A stretch of DNA of 64,000 nt from Akkermansiaceae bacterium (lineage in GTDB: Bacteria > Verrucomicrobiota > Verrucomicrobiia > Verrucomicrobiales > Akkermansiaceae): positions 372,001-436,000 of the forward strand of contig CAJJBQ010000001.1 in NCBI GenBank assembly GCA_905182405.1, written 5' to 3'. The notes under the pieces are model-generated. The model did not search any database, was not told where the DNA came from, and saw only the letters and a program-made list of their open reading frames with translations. A program made the position numbers and the translations under genes. Position 1 is the stretch's first letter. Every line of letters starts with the position of its first letter. This document shows positions 25,335 through 34,674 of the stretch, piece after piece.

Positions 25335-27500
25335 ATGAGTTTATTGACGAATAAAGCCGCGAGGCGACGGAAGAGCGGGAAGATCATTATGATGTTCTTC
25401 TGGGCGCTGGTTTGTGTGGGGAATACGAGGCCTTCGGTGACACCTCTTCGGATTGAGGAGAAACCAGTAATTGATGGAGTTTTGGACGATGCTGAGTGGG
25501 AACGGGCAACGAGGATCACGGATTTTGGTCAGGTAGAGCCACGGGAGGGGGAGACGCCGACGGAGCGGACGGAAGTACGGGTGATGATGACGGATGAGGC
25601 GCTTTATCTTGGGGTGATTTGTTTTGATCGGACGCCCGCGGGGGTGTTGGCGCGGGACCGGCGGAGGGATTCAACCGGGTCGGGTGATGATCGTTTGAGA
25701 ATTGTGATTGATCCCTTTGCGCGGGGCACGGAGGGCTATTTTTTTGGGATCGCGGCAGGTGGAGGGCTGGGTGATGGGATAGTGCGCGCGGGAAATCGTC
25801 CGGAAATGGAATGGGATTGTATTTGGAATGCTAAGACCTTGGTGACAAAGGAGGGTTGGGTTGCAGAGGTGGAGATTCCTTTTCGAAGTATCTCGTTCGA
25901 GCCGGAACAGGAGAGTTGGGGGTTCAATGTCGAGCGGGTGATTCGGAGGAAGGAGGAAAAATTACGTTGGGCTTCGGCGACGCGAAAGAAATCGCTTTAT
26001 TCCCTCGAGGGAGCGGGGCGCATCACGGGAATGAGAGATTTGAAGACGGGTTTGGGCTTGGATGTGCGACCAGCGGCGGTAGCACGTTGGCGACAAGAGG
26101 CGGACGGATCGGAGACCACTGAAATCGAGCCGTCGATGGATTTGTTCTATCGAATCACGCCATCCTTAACAGCGACGTGGACGTGGCAGACGGACTTTGC
26201 GAATGCGGAAGTGGACGCACGGGTGGTGAACACGACGCGCTTTCCACTTTTTTTCCCGGAGAAGCGGGCCTTTTTTCTGGAGGACGCACGGTATTTTCGT
26301 TTTGGCGGGATTCGACGGAGTCCCTTGCCATTTCATTCGCGCACGATTGGCTTGTCGGCAGACGGGGAGCGGGTGCCGATCGAGATGGGAGGGAAGTTGA
26401 CGGGGAAAGTGGGGAAGTGGAATATCGGGGCAATGGGGGTCAATTTGGATGGAAAGGGGACGCTTGAGGCGGATGAGTTATTTACGGGGCGGGTAACGTA
26501 TGACTTGTTTGGGGAATCTCAGGTGGGGGCAATTATGACGGATGGTGATCCGAGGGGGAATGAATCGGCGCGGACCTATGGATTGGATTTTTATCTTAAG
26601 GATAGCAGTTTTAGGGGGTCAGAGGCGAAGACGGGGGAGTTGATTGGTTGGTTGATGAAGACGGCGAATGAGGGGGTGGAAGATTACGGCTGGGGATTGA
26701 CGGCGGTGTATCCGAACAACCCGCTCTACATGCGGGTGGGGCTCCAGCGGGTGGGGGAGGATTTGGATCCGGCGATGGGGTTTGTGAGGCGACCGGGGAT
26801 TTATGAAGTTACTTCGTTTTTATCGCATGAGTTGGAGCTACAAGGGAGTTCGTGGAACGAAATTGATTTCGACTTTTCGGCGGGATTTGATGCGGATTTG
26901 GACTGGGAGATTCTTTCGGAAGAGTATGAATTCGATGTCACCTTCGAACGTCGAAGAGGCGGCGAAATTAACGTCGGAATTTCATATGAGCGAGAGCGCT
27001 TCCTGGATGATTTCGAGATATTTGATGGCGTGATCGTTCCGGTGGGTGACTTTCGCTACACTCGGGTATTCGGTGAGGTCAGGACGCCGTCGTCCTGGGA
27101 GTGGGGAGGTGAAGTCAATGTCAGCGCCGGAGAATACCTGGGAGGGCAGAGACAGGGAGTTGATTTGAGTTTATTTTGGAAGCCGAATCCAGTTTGGGCA
27201 GCCCGGATTACGGCGGCCAATGCCCGGCATCAACTCCCGGGGGGCGATTTTGATACCCTCGTTGTGAATAGTTCGGTGCAGTGGACGCCGACGACTAGTC
27301 TGCTCCTGACGGGTGACTTGCAATACGACAATGTCTCGGAGGAGATCGGTATTAACGGGCGGCTGAGATGGGCGGTGAAGCCGGGGAGTGATGTCTACTT
27401 CGTGGTGAATCAGAGTTTGGCGAAGATAGGCCCAGAGAGACGTTATGAAAGCGCGGGGAGAGAGGCGGTTGCGAAGGTGGGATGGACGTGGAGATTTTAA
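25335..27500 (+). CDS. CBM9-like/DUF5916 outer-membrane beta-barrel protein
   Basis: The 721-residue product has an N-terminal signal-like segment (KIIMMFFWALVCVG), then a CBM9-like domain (EKPVIDGVLDDAEWERATRI, EALYLGVICFDRTP, WVAEVEIPFRSISF, WGFNVERVIRRKEEKLRWAS) and a DUF5916 region (SLTATWTWQTDFANAEVDAR, FPLFFPEKRAFFLE). The rest is beta-rich with alternating residues and ends in an aromatic residue (KVGWTWRF), the C-terminal signature of an outer-membrane barrel. Such proteins are thought to bind or import glycans, but no substrate is known. The coding strand is strikingly G-rich (many NNG codons and GGG runs), unlike the C-ending genes at 29.7-33.9 kb, which hints at a different origin. 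Confidence 0.8.
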   Translation: MSLLTNKAARRRKSGKIIMMFFWALVCVGNTRPSVTPLRIEEKPVIDGVLDDAEWERATRITDFGQVEPREGETPTERTEVRVMMTDEALYLGVICFDRTPAGVLARDRRRDSTGSGDDRLRIVIDPFARGTEGYFFGIAAGGGLGDGIVRAGNRPEMEWDCIWNAKTLVTKEGWVAEVEIPFRSISFEPEQESWGFNVERVIRRKEEKLRWASATRKKSLYSLEGAGRITGMRDLKTGLGLDVRPAAVARWRQEADGSETTEIEPSMDLFYRITPSLTATWTWQTDFANAEVDARVVNTTRFPLFFPEKRAFFLEDARYFRFGGIRRSPLPFHSRTIGLSADGERVPIEMGGKLTGKVGKWNIGAMGVNLDGKGTLEADELFTGRVTYDLFGESQVGAIMTDGDPRGNESARTYGLDFYLKDSSFRGSEAKTGELIGWLMKTANEGVEDYGWGLTAVYPNNPLYMRVGLQRVGEDLDPAMGFVRRPGIYEVTSFLSHELELQGSSWNEIDFDFSAGFDADLDWEILSEEYEFDVTFERRRGGEINVGISYERERFLDDFEIFDGVIVPVGDFRYTRVFGEVRTPSSWEWGGEVNVSAGEYLGGQRQGVDLSLFWKPNPVWAARITAANARHQLPGGDFDTLVVNSSVQWTPTTSLLLTGDLQYDNVSEEIGINGRLRWAVKPGSDVYFVVNQSLAKIGPERRYESAGREAVAKVGWTWRF

Positions 27501-27533
27501 GAGGTCCAATCAACAAAGTGGCAGTTCTTGACT

Positions 27534-28994
27534 CTAGACTTTTCCAGGGGCGGGGATTTCGAAGCCTTTCCGATTGGGATCTTTGAGGAGGGCATTGGCG
27601 GCAGCGGCGTGGTCGCCGCTGTGCTTTTCAGTCTTGGGGTCGAAGGTGAGCCATGGTCCAACGTCGTAGTTGGAGCCGTCTTTCGGGACGCCGACGCCAT
27701 CGGCCATGATGCCGTGGAGGCGGCCGAAGTGTTCGGCGGCAGGGGCGTTGTCGCCGAAGCGCCCGGCCTTGGAGTTGAAGGGCACTTTTTCACCAAGGCG
27801 GTATGAGTTGTTCATGAGGTGGCCGAGGACACAGCCGTGGTGGGCCTCGTGAACGTTGCCGTTGGCCATCTCGGGTTTGCTTTCGCGGCAGGCCGTAATG
27901 AAGCTGCCCCAGTTGCCGCCGGGGGTGACATGGCCGGCGGGGACCTTGACGGGTTCTCCTTTTTCGGAGCCGGGGGCGAAGTATTGATTACGGACAATAC
28001 GGCCACCGTCTTCGAAGTAGTATTCGTTTTCGACCTGACGTTCGTAGCCTTTGTGGTTCACGTTGCGAACGTTAAAGAAAGCCCATTGTCCGTTGGGATA
28101 TTCGGCCATGCCCATCATGGTGTTGGGGGTTTCGCCTTGGTCGTCCCACTGGAAGCGGCCTCCGAGTGACATGACCCGAGTGGGGTTGGTTTGATCTTCA
28201 TCGAGGGCCCAGGCGGCGACGTCGAGTTGATGAGTACCTTGGTTGTTCATGTCGCCATTGCCGGTTTTCCAGAACCAGTGCCAGTCGTAGTGGGCGTAAT
28301 TGGCGTGATAGTCATCGATCTGGGCGGGACCGCGCCAGAGATTCCAATCGAGGTTTTCCGGAGGAGTGGCGACTTTGTCGAAGCCAATGCCGCCGCGGGG
28401 TTTGCAGCAGTAGCCGTAGGAGATCTTGAGGCGACCGAATTTGCCTGCACGAATCGCTTCGCTGAGACCGGCGATATTAGCATCGGAGCGACGCTGGGTG
28501 CCGTGTTGGATCACGACGCCGTATTTTTGTTGGGCTTCAACGCAGATTCGTCCTTCTGCCACGTCGTGGCTCATGGGCTTTTCTACGTATACGTGCTTTC
28601 CGGCCTGAGCGGCCCAAATGGTCATGAGGGAGTGCCAATGGTTAGGAGTGGCGATGGAGAGGGCATCGAGGTTTTTATCACCAAGAGCTTCGCGGACGTC
28701 GGAGATTCCTTTCGTGGTGAAGGGCATGCCTTTGGCTTCGACCTTCTTACGCAGGTCTTTCATCCGCTGGGCGAGGACCTTTTTGTCGGGATCAATCAGA
28801 TAGGCGATTTCCACTCCTTTCTGTCCGAGGAAGCCGTCGATGTGGCTCTTCCCGCGGCCGTTGAGGCCGGCGACGGCGAGACGGAGGCGGTTGTTGGCTC
28901 CGATGATTTGAGCGCCGGCGATTCCTCCCGAGATGAAGGGAGCGACGCCAGCGGCGAGGGTGGACTTAAGAAAGTGGCGACGTTTGTTGAGCAT
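27534..28994 (-). CDS. Tat-exported Gfo/Idh/MocA oxidoreductase
   Basis: The 486-residue protein has a Tat-like signal (KRRHFLKSTLAAGVAPFISG), the Rossmann start LRLAVAGLNGRGKSHIDGF (about 38-56) and the catalytic motif HVYVEKPMSHDVAEG. The body contains the CCKPRGGIGF, NYAHYDWHWFWKTGNGDMNN and NQGTHQLDVAAWAL blocks of the long, exported PVC subgroup. The enzyme is probably a periplasmic sugar dehydrogenase or hydrolase with bound NAD. It converges with the barrel gene at 27500, and no neighbour is close enough to form an operon with it. It differs from the 410-residue protein at 6.8-8.0 kb mainly by insertions in the second half. Confidence 0.9.
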   Translation of the reverse strand: MLNKRRHFLKSTLAAGVAPFISGGIAGAQIIGANNRLRLAVAGLNGRGKSHIDGFLGQKGVEIAYLIDPDKKVLAQRMKDLRKKVEAKGMPFTTKGISDVREALGDKNLDALSIATPNHWHSLMTIWAAQAGKHVYVEKPMSHDVAEGRICVEAQQKYGVVIQHGTQRRSDANIAGLSEAIRAGKFGRLKISYGYCCKPRGGIGFDKVATPPENLDWNLWRGPAQIDDYHANYAHYDWHWFWKTGNGDMNNQGTHQLDVAAWALDEDQTNPTRVMSLGGRFQWDDQGETPNTMMGMAEYPNGQWAFFNVRNVNHKGYERQVENEYYFEDGGRIVRNQYFAPGSEKGEPVKVPAGHVTPGGNWGSFITACRESKPEMANGNVHEAHHGCVLGHLMNNSYRLGEKVPFNSKAGRFGDNAPAAEHFGRLHGIMADGVGVPKDGSNYDVGPWLTFDPKTEKHSGDHAAAANALLKDPNRKGFEIPAPGKV

Positions 28995-29725
28995 GGTTCT
29001 AAAAAGAGTTGGCCGTGAGCTTGAAGGATTAGTTCTGGGAGGGCAAGGAGGGAAACGGGTGAAAGGGGGGAGAGTGCCGAGCCGGACGTATTTATTGTGG
29101 TTTTTTCTTCAAACTGGGAATCCGGGCTAACATTGAATATCCTCGCGATTGGCGAACTCGATGGTGACTCCGGTGGAGTATACGACGATTTTCTCGAGGA
29201 AGTTGCGGACGATTTTGTGGAGCTGGGAGAGGGAATTTCAACATCAAACTCTGAGCATTGAAGGCCCGATTGGGCCTGGCGTAGTCGGGTTGGTCTTTGG
29301 TCTAGCGGCGTTCTGAATCGAGGGTGCGGTAGTGCTTGCGCCAGCCGCCGATGACATCGAAGTTTTCTGGGGTGATCTTGAGGGAAATCCATCGTCACAT
29401 GGGTGGATCACGCCAAAACCGCAAAGCTTTCGCACTCGAATCTCCTTAATAAACCCAAGCGTCAAACAATCGAGGCTTTCGGAGAAAAAGGAGGCTGGAA
29501 AATTGGATTTAGCCGAGGGAAACGAAGAGAAGCTACCCTCTCATGACGTAGGTTTGCCCTTTGTCAGCCTCGTTTTCACCAAGCTCGGAACCTTTTCCCC
29601 TTAATCATACTCAACGATCAATCCGCAGGGTTGTCCTCTCTTGTGAGGCAACACATACCGTTTCCGGAGCTAAATGCCTCCTTGTCGCATGCTTTGACAA
29701 TCGGCATGCTGATTCCGCTCTATTC
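28995..29725. other. 731-base gap with degenerate repeat pieces
   Basis: No gene is supported here. Two short stretches (29105-29152 and 29345-29372) resemble the element at 25137-25210. On the minus strand the second reads ENFDVIGGWRKHYRTLDSER and stop. The plus-strand frame that opens at 29561 leads into the cytochrome gene but has no signal sequence until the ATG at 29726. Confidence 0.5.
29105..29152 (-). repeat. Degenerate dispersed element, copy B (first half)
   Basis: It aligns with the first 45 bases of 25137-25210, and on the minus strand carries REDIQC followed by a stop. The second half appears displaced to 29345-29372. Confidence 0.35.
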
Positions 29726-32401
29726 ATGAGATCCTCCTTCTTTATCTTTCTGTCGGCTCTCTCCCTGAGTCACGCACAGGTCATTCTTCCCAGCGTTGAA
29801 TCGAACCAACTGGCACCCGAATTGAAAGGTCGGGTTCTCATTGAAGAACTTAACTGCGTGGCTTGTCACCAAGCCGACGAATCCTTCACCGCCGCCTCTC
29901 GAAAATCACCGCTCCTAGCCTCTGTCGGAGCTCGCGTGAATCCCGAATATCTCAAGGACTTTATCGCCTCCCCGCACACGGTCAAACCCGGCACCACCAT
30001 GCCTGGTCTCCCTGATTCCTTGAGCCCGCAAGAAAAGGAAACTATCGCGACCGAGATCACCCACTACCTCGTCTCTCTCAACAAGGGCCACGAGTTCAAG
30101 CAAGAAGCTCCCGATTCCGTCGCCGCTGGCAAAGGAAACGAACTCTTTCATTCCGTCGGCTGCGTGGCCTGCCACTCGCCGCGCGATCCCGATGGCAAGG
30201 AACTCCTCCGCAAGACCTCTGTCCCTCTTGGAAACCTCTCCGAAAAATACGCGCACAAAAGCCTCCGCGCATTCCTCCAGCGTCCTCATTCCGTTCGCCC
30301 GTCCGGTCGTATGCCGGACCTCCGCATTCCCGGTCAGGATCTCGACAGCATCACGCACTATCTCTTGAAAGACACCCGCATTCCCGGAAACCTCGCTTAC
30401 ACCACTTGGCGTGGAAAAGTTTGGGAAGGACTGAAGGGCGACGTCAAAGCGGAGAAGGCCGGACAAACCCACGATTTCTCACTCAAAGACTTCCAAGGCG
30501 GAAATGGCAAAGTCCCTCAACACACCGCCATCCGCTTCAACGGATTCCTCAATATCAACACCCCTGGCGCCTATACGTTTCACCTCGAAATGAACGGCGG
30601 TTCACTCCTCCTCAACGGGAAGGAAATCCTCAACGAAGCTCCCAGTGATCGTCGCGGAGTCAAAAAACTCACGGGCACTGCCAATCTCAAACAGGGATGG
30701 AATCCCATCGAGTTCACCTACTTCCAGACCGGAAGGAACGCGTTCCTTAAGTTCGAACTGGAAGGCCCCGGTTTCAAACGTCAAAATATTCCCTCCTCCC
30801 TCCTCGCAACTTTGGACCACCCCATTCCCGTGGTGAACCCTCTCAAGGTTAATCCAGATTCCGTGGCAAAAGGAAAAGTGCACTTCGGAAAATTTGGCTG
30901 CGCCAAATGCCACGACGACATCAAGTCCACTCCGAAAAATTACCCTGCACTCTCCGCGCTCAAGAAGGACCACGGATGCCTTTCCGCCAGTCCGACCACT
31001 CCTCGCTTCGATCTCACCCCGAAACAAAAGAAGCTTATCGCCCAAGCCTTACCCAAGGCAGAAGCCGCACTCTTCACCGATCTCCAATTAGTCAACAAAA
31101 CCCTCACCACCTTTAATTGCGTCGCTTGTCACGACCGCGAAGGCCTCGGCGGAATTTCTCCCGAGCGGAATTCCTACTTCACCGGGACCTCGGAAACTCT
31201 CGGTGATCAGGGTCGCCTTCCACCACCGCTCACCCACGTTGGCGCCAAGCTCACCAAATCCTGGCTCAAGGAAATCCTCCTCCACGGAGGCCGCCAGCGT
31301 GAATACCTCAACACCCGCATGCCCCTCTTTGGCGAAGCCAACGTGGGCCATCTCGTCGAGGGATTCGGCAAGGTCGATTCTCTGGAGGAAGCGACCCTCC
31401 CCAAAGTCGTCAATATTCGTGAGTCCAAAAATGCCGGCTACCAAATGATCGGAGCGGGTGGCCTCAGCTGTATCGCGTGCCACGATTTCAACGGCCAAAA
31501 ATCCGGTGGAGCAGGAGCCCTCGACATCATTCACACCACCAAACGACTGCAAAAGAATTGGTTCCACCTCTACATGCGCCAACCATCCCGCTTCCACCCC
31601 ACCGTCATCATGCCCAGCTACTGGCCCGGCGGTCAGGCCATCCGAAAGGAAGTTCTCAACGGCGACACCGAGCAACAAATCGAAGCTCTTTGGGCCTATC
31701 TCTCTGACGGTCAACGGGCGAAAAGTCCCAAGGGCCTCTCCCGCCAATCCCGCGAACTTCGCGTCGCCGATGAAACCGTGATGTGTCGCGGTCGCGGACC
31801 CGCCAGCTACCGGGGCATCGGCGTTGGCTATCCCGAACGCATCAGCCTCGTCTTCGACTCCCGTGAGATGAATCTCCGCCACCTTTGGAAAGGCGAATTT
31901 GCCAGCGTCAATCACGGCAGCTTCCAACTACGTGGTGACAATCGCATCACTTTCCCCGAAGGCATTCCTTTCCACCGTCTCACCGACATGGACGGCCCCT
32001 GGCCATACAAAGGAAAGACCAACTATACCTTCCCTCACGATCACGGATATCAGTATCGCGGCTATCGTCTCAATAAAGAGAAGCGCCCGACTTTCCTCTA
32101 CCACTACGGCGATATCTCGGTTGAAGACTACTTCGAGGATGCTCTCGATGAAAAGGGCAAGGCCTACTTCAAGCGGACTATGACTTTCAACACCACCGCC
32201 CCGCAGGAGAAATTCTACTTCCGCGTCGCTTCCGGTAAGAAGATCACCTCCGCCCAAAACGGCTGGCAAATCGACTCTCTCAAGCTCCACCTCTCCGGCG
32301 CAAGCGGCGGTGAAATTCGCCACGGCGACCCACAGGAACTTCTGATCCCAATCACCCTGCCCGCCGGAAAGACAACGCTTCACCTGGAATACCGATGGTA
32401 A
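29726..32401 (+). CDS. Pentaheme c-type cytochrome with PA14-like domain
   Basis: From the ATG at 29726 the 891-residue product has a Sec signal (MRSSFFIFLSALSLSHAQ) and five CxxCH motifs at about residues 44 (CVACH), 146 (CVACH), 392 (CAKCH), 465 (CVACH) and 582 (CIACH). Between hemes 2 and 3 lies a PA14-like sugar-binding domain (YTTWRGKVWEGLKGDVKAEK, INTPGAYTFHLEMNGGSLLL, LKQGWNPIEFTYFQ). The last 200 residues form a beta-rich domain of unknown type. Its stop overlaps the start of the downstream dehydrogenase-like gene, so the two are translated together and probably form an electron-transfer pair. The open frame begins at 29561, but the signal fixes the start. Codons end mostly in C. Confidence 0.88.
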   Translation: MRSSFFIFLSALSLSHAQVILPSVESNQLAPELKGRVLIEELNCVACHQADESFTAASRKSPLLASVGARVNPEYLKDFIASPHTVKPGTTMPGLPDSLSPQEKETIATEITHYLVSLNKGHEFKQEAPDSVAAGKGNELFHSVGCVACHSPRDPDGKELLRKTSVPLGNLSEKYAHKSLRAFLQRPHSVRPSGRMPDLRIPGQDLDSITHYLLKDTRIPGNLAYTTWRGKVWEGLKGDVKAEKAGQTHDFSLKDFQGGNGKVPQHTAIRFNGFLNINTPGAYTFHLEMNGGSLLLNGKEILNEAPSDRRGVKKLTGTANLKQGWNPIEFTYFQTGRNAFLKFELEGPGFKRQNIPSSLLATLDHPIPVVNPLKVNPDSVAKGKVHFGKFGCAKCHDDIKSTPKNYPALSALKKDHGCLSASPTTPRFDLTPKQKKLIAQALPKAEAALFTDLQLVNKTLTTFNCVACHDREGLGGISPERNSYFTGTSETLGDQGRLPPPLTHVGAKLTKSWLKEILLHGGRQREYLNTRMPLFGEANVGHLVEGFGKVDSLEEATLPKVVNIRESKNAGYQMIGAGGLSCIACHDFNGQKSGGAGALDIIHTTKRLQKNWFHLYMRQPSRFHPTVIMPSYWPGGQAIRKEVLNGDTEQQIEALWAYLSDGQRAKSPKGLSRQSRELRVADETVMCRGRGPASYRGIGVGYPERISLVFDSREMNLRHLWKGEFASVNHGSFQLRGDNRITFPEGIPFHRLTDMDGPWPYKGKTNYTFPHDHGYQYRGYRLNKEKRPTFLYHYGDISVEDYFEDALDEKGKAYFKRTMTFNTTAPQEKFYFRVASGKKITSAQNGWQIDSLKLHLSGASGGEIRHGDPQELLIPITLPAGKTTLHLEYRW

Positions 32402-33891
32402 ATATGATCCTCAAATCTCTGACCTTGGGCGTGCTCGGCCTGCCTGCACTTTCCCTTGCCGAAGACCTCGGCGCAATGTGGGGTACAGCCGAAGCGGAGG
32501 CGAAATACTACCCGCTGATCGACATCCCCATTCCTCCCGAGGTGCCCATGCACCCCGGCAGTTTTGAAATTCTTCCCGATCAAAAACTGGCCGTCGGAAC
32601 CCGGCGGGGCGATGTCTACGTGATCACCGGGGCTTTCGAAACTCCTCCCAATCCCACCTACGAACTCTTCGCAAGCGGGCAGGATGAAATTTTCGGCCTT
32701 TCGTGGAAAGATGGCACTCTCACCGCCATACAATTCGGTGAAGTCACCCGCATCAAGGACACCGATGGCGATGGCTCTGCCGACCAGTTCCATGCCCTCA
32801 CCAACAACTGGGGCTACGCCGAGGGACACGAATTCGCCTTCGGATCCAAGCACGATCGCGATGGCAATATCTGGGTCGCCTTGGGCCTCAGCGGTTCTTA
32901 CAAGTCACACAATCTCTTCCGTGGCTGGGCTGTTAAAGTCACCCCTGATGGCAAGATGATCCCCGTCTGCTCGGGTCTCCGCAGCCCCGGAGGGGTCGCA
33001 GCGAATGCCGAAGGTGTGATGTTTACCATCGAAAGTCAGGGCCCCTGGAACGGCTCGTGTTCCCTCAAGCACCTCAAGCAAGATCACTTCCTCGGACACC
33101 CCGCCAGCTACAACTGGTATCCCTTCGTCGTGGGCCTCGATGCCCCCGCCGTGGAACCCAAGTCCAACTCGCGCATGCAGATCGAAAAGAAGCGCGTTAA
33201 GGAACTGGTGCCGCCCGCCATTCTCTTCCCCTACATCAAAATGGGCCGCTCGATCTCAGGATTTCAGCTCGACCAAACCAAAGGGAAATTTGGTCCCTTC
33301 GAGAACCAACTCTTCTTTGGTGACTACACTCTCAGCCTCATCATGCGCGCCACCACGGAAGAGATTAACGGCGTGTGGCAGGGAGCCTGCTATCCCTTCC
33401 GCGAAGGCCTCGACACTGGAATCATGAATGTCCAATTCACTCCCAAAGGCCAACTGATCGCCGGAGGATTCACCACTAGTCGACAATGGCCTGTCCGCGG
33501 AGAAAAGCCTTTCGCCATCCAGCGCCTCGACTGGACCGGCAAGACTCCCTTTGAGATCCGTGAGATCAAGATACGTCCCGATGGTTTCCTCCTTAACTTC
33601 ACCCTCCCCGTCGATCCTTCCGTCGCCGCCAAGCCGGAGACCTACACTCTCACCACTTACACTCATAACTTCGGCGCCGGCTACGGAAGCCCGGAAGTCG
33701 ACCACACCGAGCCCATCGTCAAACGAGCCGTCGTTTCGGACGATAGACTCAGCGTCCGTCTCTTCATCGAGGGCATTCAAGAAAGTCATATCCATGACTT
33801 CGATCTCGCTCCGATGATGAGCGCTGGGAAAAAGCCTCTCCTCCACACCAAGGCCTACTATACCGTCAACGAGATCCCAGTAGTCCAATAA
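32395..33891 (+). CDS. PVC-type membrane-bound dehydrogenase-like beta-propeller protein
   Basis: The 498-residue protein has a signal peptide (MILKSLTLGVLGLPALSLAE) and a propeller of the PVC membrane-bound dehydrogenase type: FEILPDQKLAVGTRRGDVYV, RIKDTDGDGSADQFHALTNN, HEFAFGSKHDRDGNIWVALG and CSGLRSPGGVAANAEGVMFT. No heme motif is present, unlike its larger relatives in this window. The ATG at 32395 overlaps the end of the pentaheme gene by 7 bases; a second in-frame ATG at 32404 directly starts the signal. The missing heme is presumably supplied by the upstream pentaheme protein, which is inference from coupling. Confidence 0.85.
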   Translation: MVNMILKSLTLGVLGLPALSLAEDLGAMWGTAEAEAKYYPLIDIPIPPEVPMHPGSFEILPDQKLAVGTRRGDVYVITGAFETPPNPTYELFASGQDEIFGLSWKDGTLTAIQFGEVTRIKDTDGDGSADQFHALTNNWGYAEGHEFAFGSKHDRDGNIWVALGLSGSYKSHNLFRGWAVKVTPDGKMIPVCSGLRSPGGVAANAEGVMFTIESQGPWNGSCSLKHLKQDHFLGHPASYNWYPFVVGLDAPAVEPKSNSRMQIEKKRVKELVPPAILFPYIKMGRSISGFQLDQTKGKFGPFENQLFFGDYTLSLIMRATTEEINGVWQGACYPFREGLDTGIMNVQFTPKGQLIAGGFTTSRQWPVRGEKPFAIQRLDWTGKTPFEIREIKIRPDGFLLNFTLPVDPSVAAKPETYTLTTYTHNFGAGYGSPEVDHTEPIVKRAVVSDDRLSVRLFIEGIQESHIHDFDLAPMMSAGKKPLLHTKAYYTVNEIPVVQ

Positions 33892-33924
33892 AGTTAGGCG
33901 CTAGCTCACTAGGCAAAGCATGAG

Positions 33925-34455
33925 GTGCGAACTTGCCTGGCGGCTCATCCTTTTTGGAAGCCCCGCAAATTGGCCTTGGTCTATCTCAAACAGAAAAAGT
34001 ACGCCGCCGCCCTCCCCTTGCTGAAGCGAGTGACCCGCGCCCAACCCGGCAACGCCGTGGCCCACGTCAACACCGCGTCAGCTTGGTTGGGGTTGAAGGA
34101 CTACGGCAAGGCGGTTGCCTCTTACCGTGCGACGCTCAAGACGGCACCTCGCATGCCCAAGGCCTTGAATAATCTGGCGTGGATTCTTGCAACCCACCCT
34201 GATCCAAAAATTAGAAGCGGGGCCGAAGCAGTCACGGTTGCAGAACGTCTGTGCGAACTCAGCAAGTATACTTCCCCGTTAAGCCTGGATACCCTTGCTA
34301 CCGCCTACGCGGAAGCAGGGCGTTTCGCGGAGGCCCTCGCCACGGCTGAAAAAGCGATTGAACTTCTTACTCCATCGGCGGACGCGGTGAAGGTCGGTGA
34401 TATGAAATTCCGACTGGAGCTTTACAAAGAGAAAAAGCCGTACCGAGATCAGTAA
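33925..34455 (+). pseudogene. C-terminal TPR fragment
   Basis: The 176-residue frame contains about four TPR units (LALVYLKQKKYAAALPLLKR, AWLGLKDYGKAVASYRATLK, ALNNLAWILATHPDPKIRSG, LATAYAEAGRFAEALATAEK). The phrase ALNNLAWILATHPDP is typical of the C-terminal end of large PVC TPR proteins and TPR-glycosyltransferase fusions. It lacks a signal or membrane part and begins only 34 bases after the preceding gene, with a start that has no visible ribosome-binding site. I take it as the 3' end of a longer gene that was cut. A small free-standing TPR protein is the alternative. Confidence 0.5.
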
Positions 34456-34674
34456 TCTGACTTGCTCCCTGATCGCGCCAAGGCAGACTTTTTAGAGCCT
34501 CCCCTTTGGCCCGGGTGCAATTATGACTGCGGAGCAGGGGAGCCTGGAAGCGTGACTTCGAAGGTTACCCGCCGATCTTGGGCATGTGAGCATGTGAGCA
34601 TGTGGGAATTGGCGATAGCGTCAGAGGTGGCATTGGATGAAAGAAGTGAGAACTTCGTCCGGTTTGAAATAATT

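Noticed and set aside
28191..29018. 275-codon plus-strand frame opposite the second Gfo/Idh gene
   Set aside because: Shadow of a conserved coding sequence; composition reflects the complementary strand.
31088..31927. 279-codon minus-strand frame inside the pentaheme gene
   Set aside because: The opposite strand has heme motifs and a signal peptide; this frame has none.
34582..34605. Three tandem copies of GCATGTGA-like 8-mer, considered as CRISPR or operator array
   Set aside because: Only three very short units without spacers; likely slippage in non-coding DNA.
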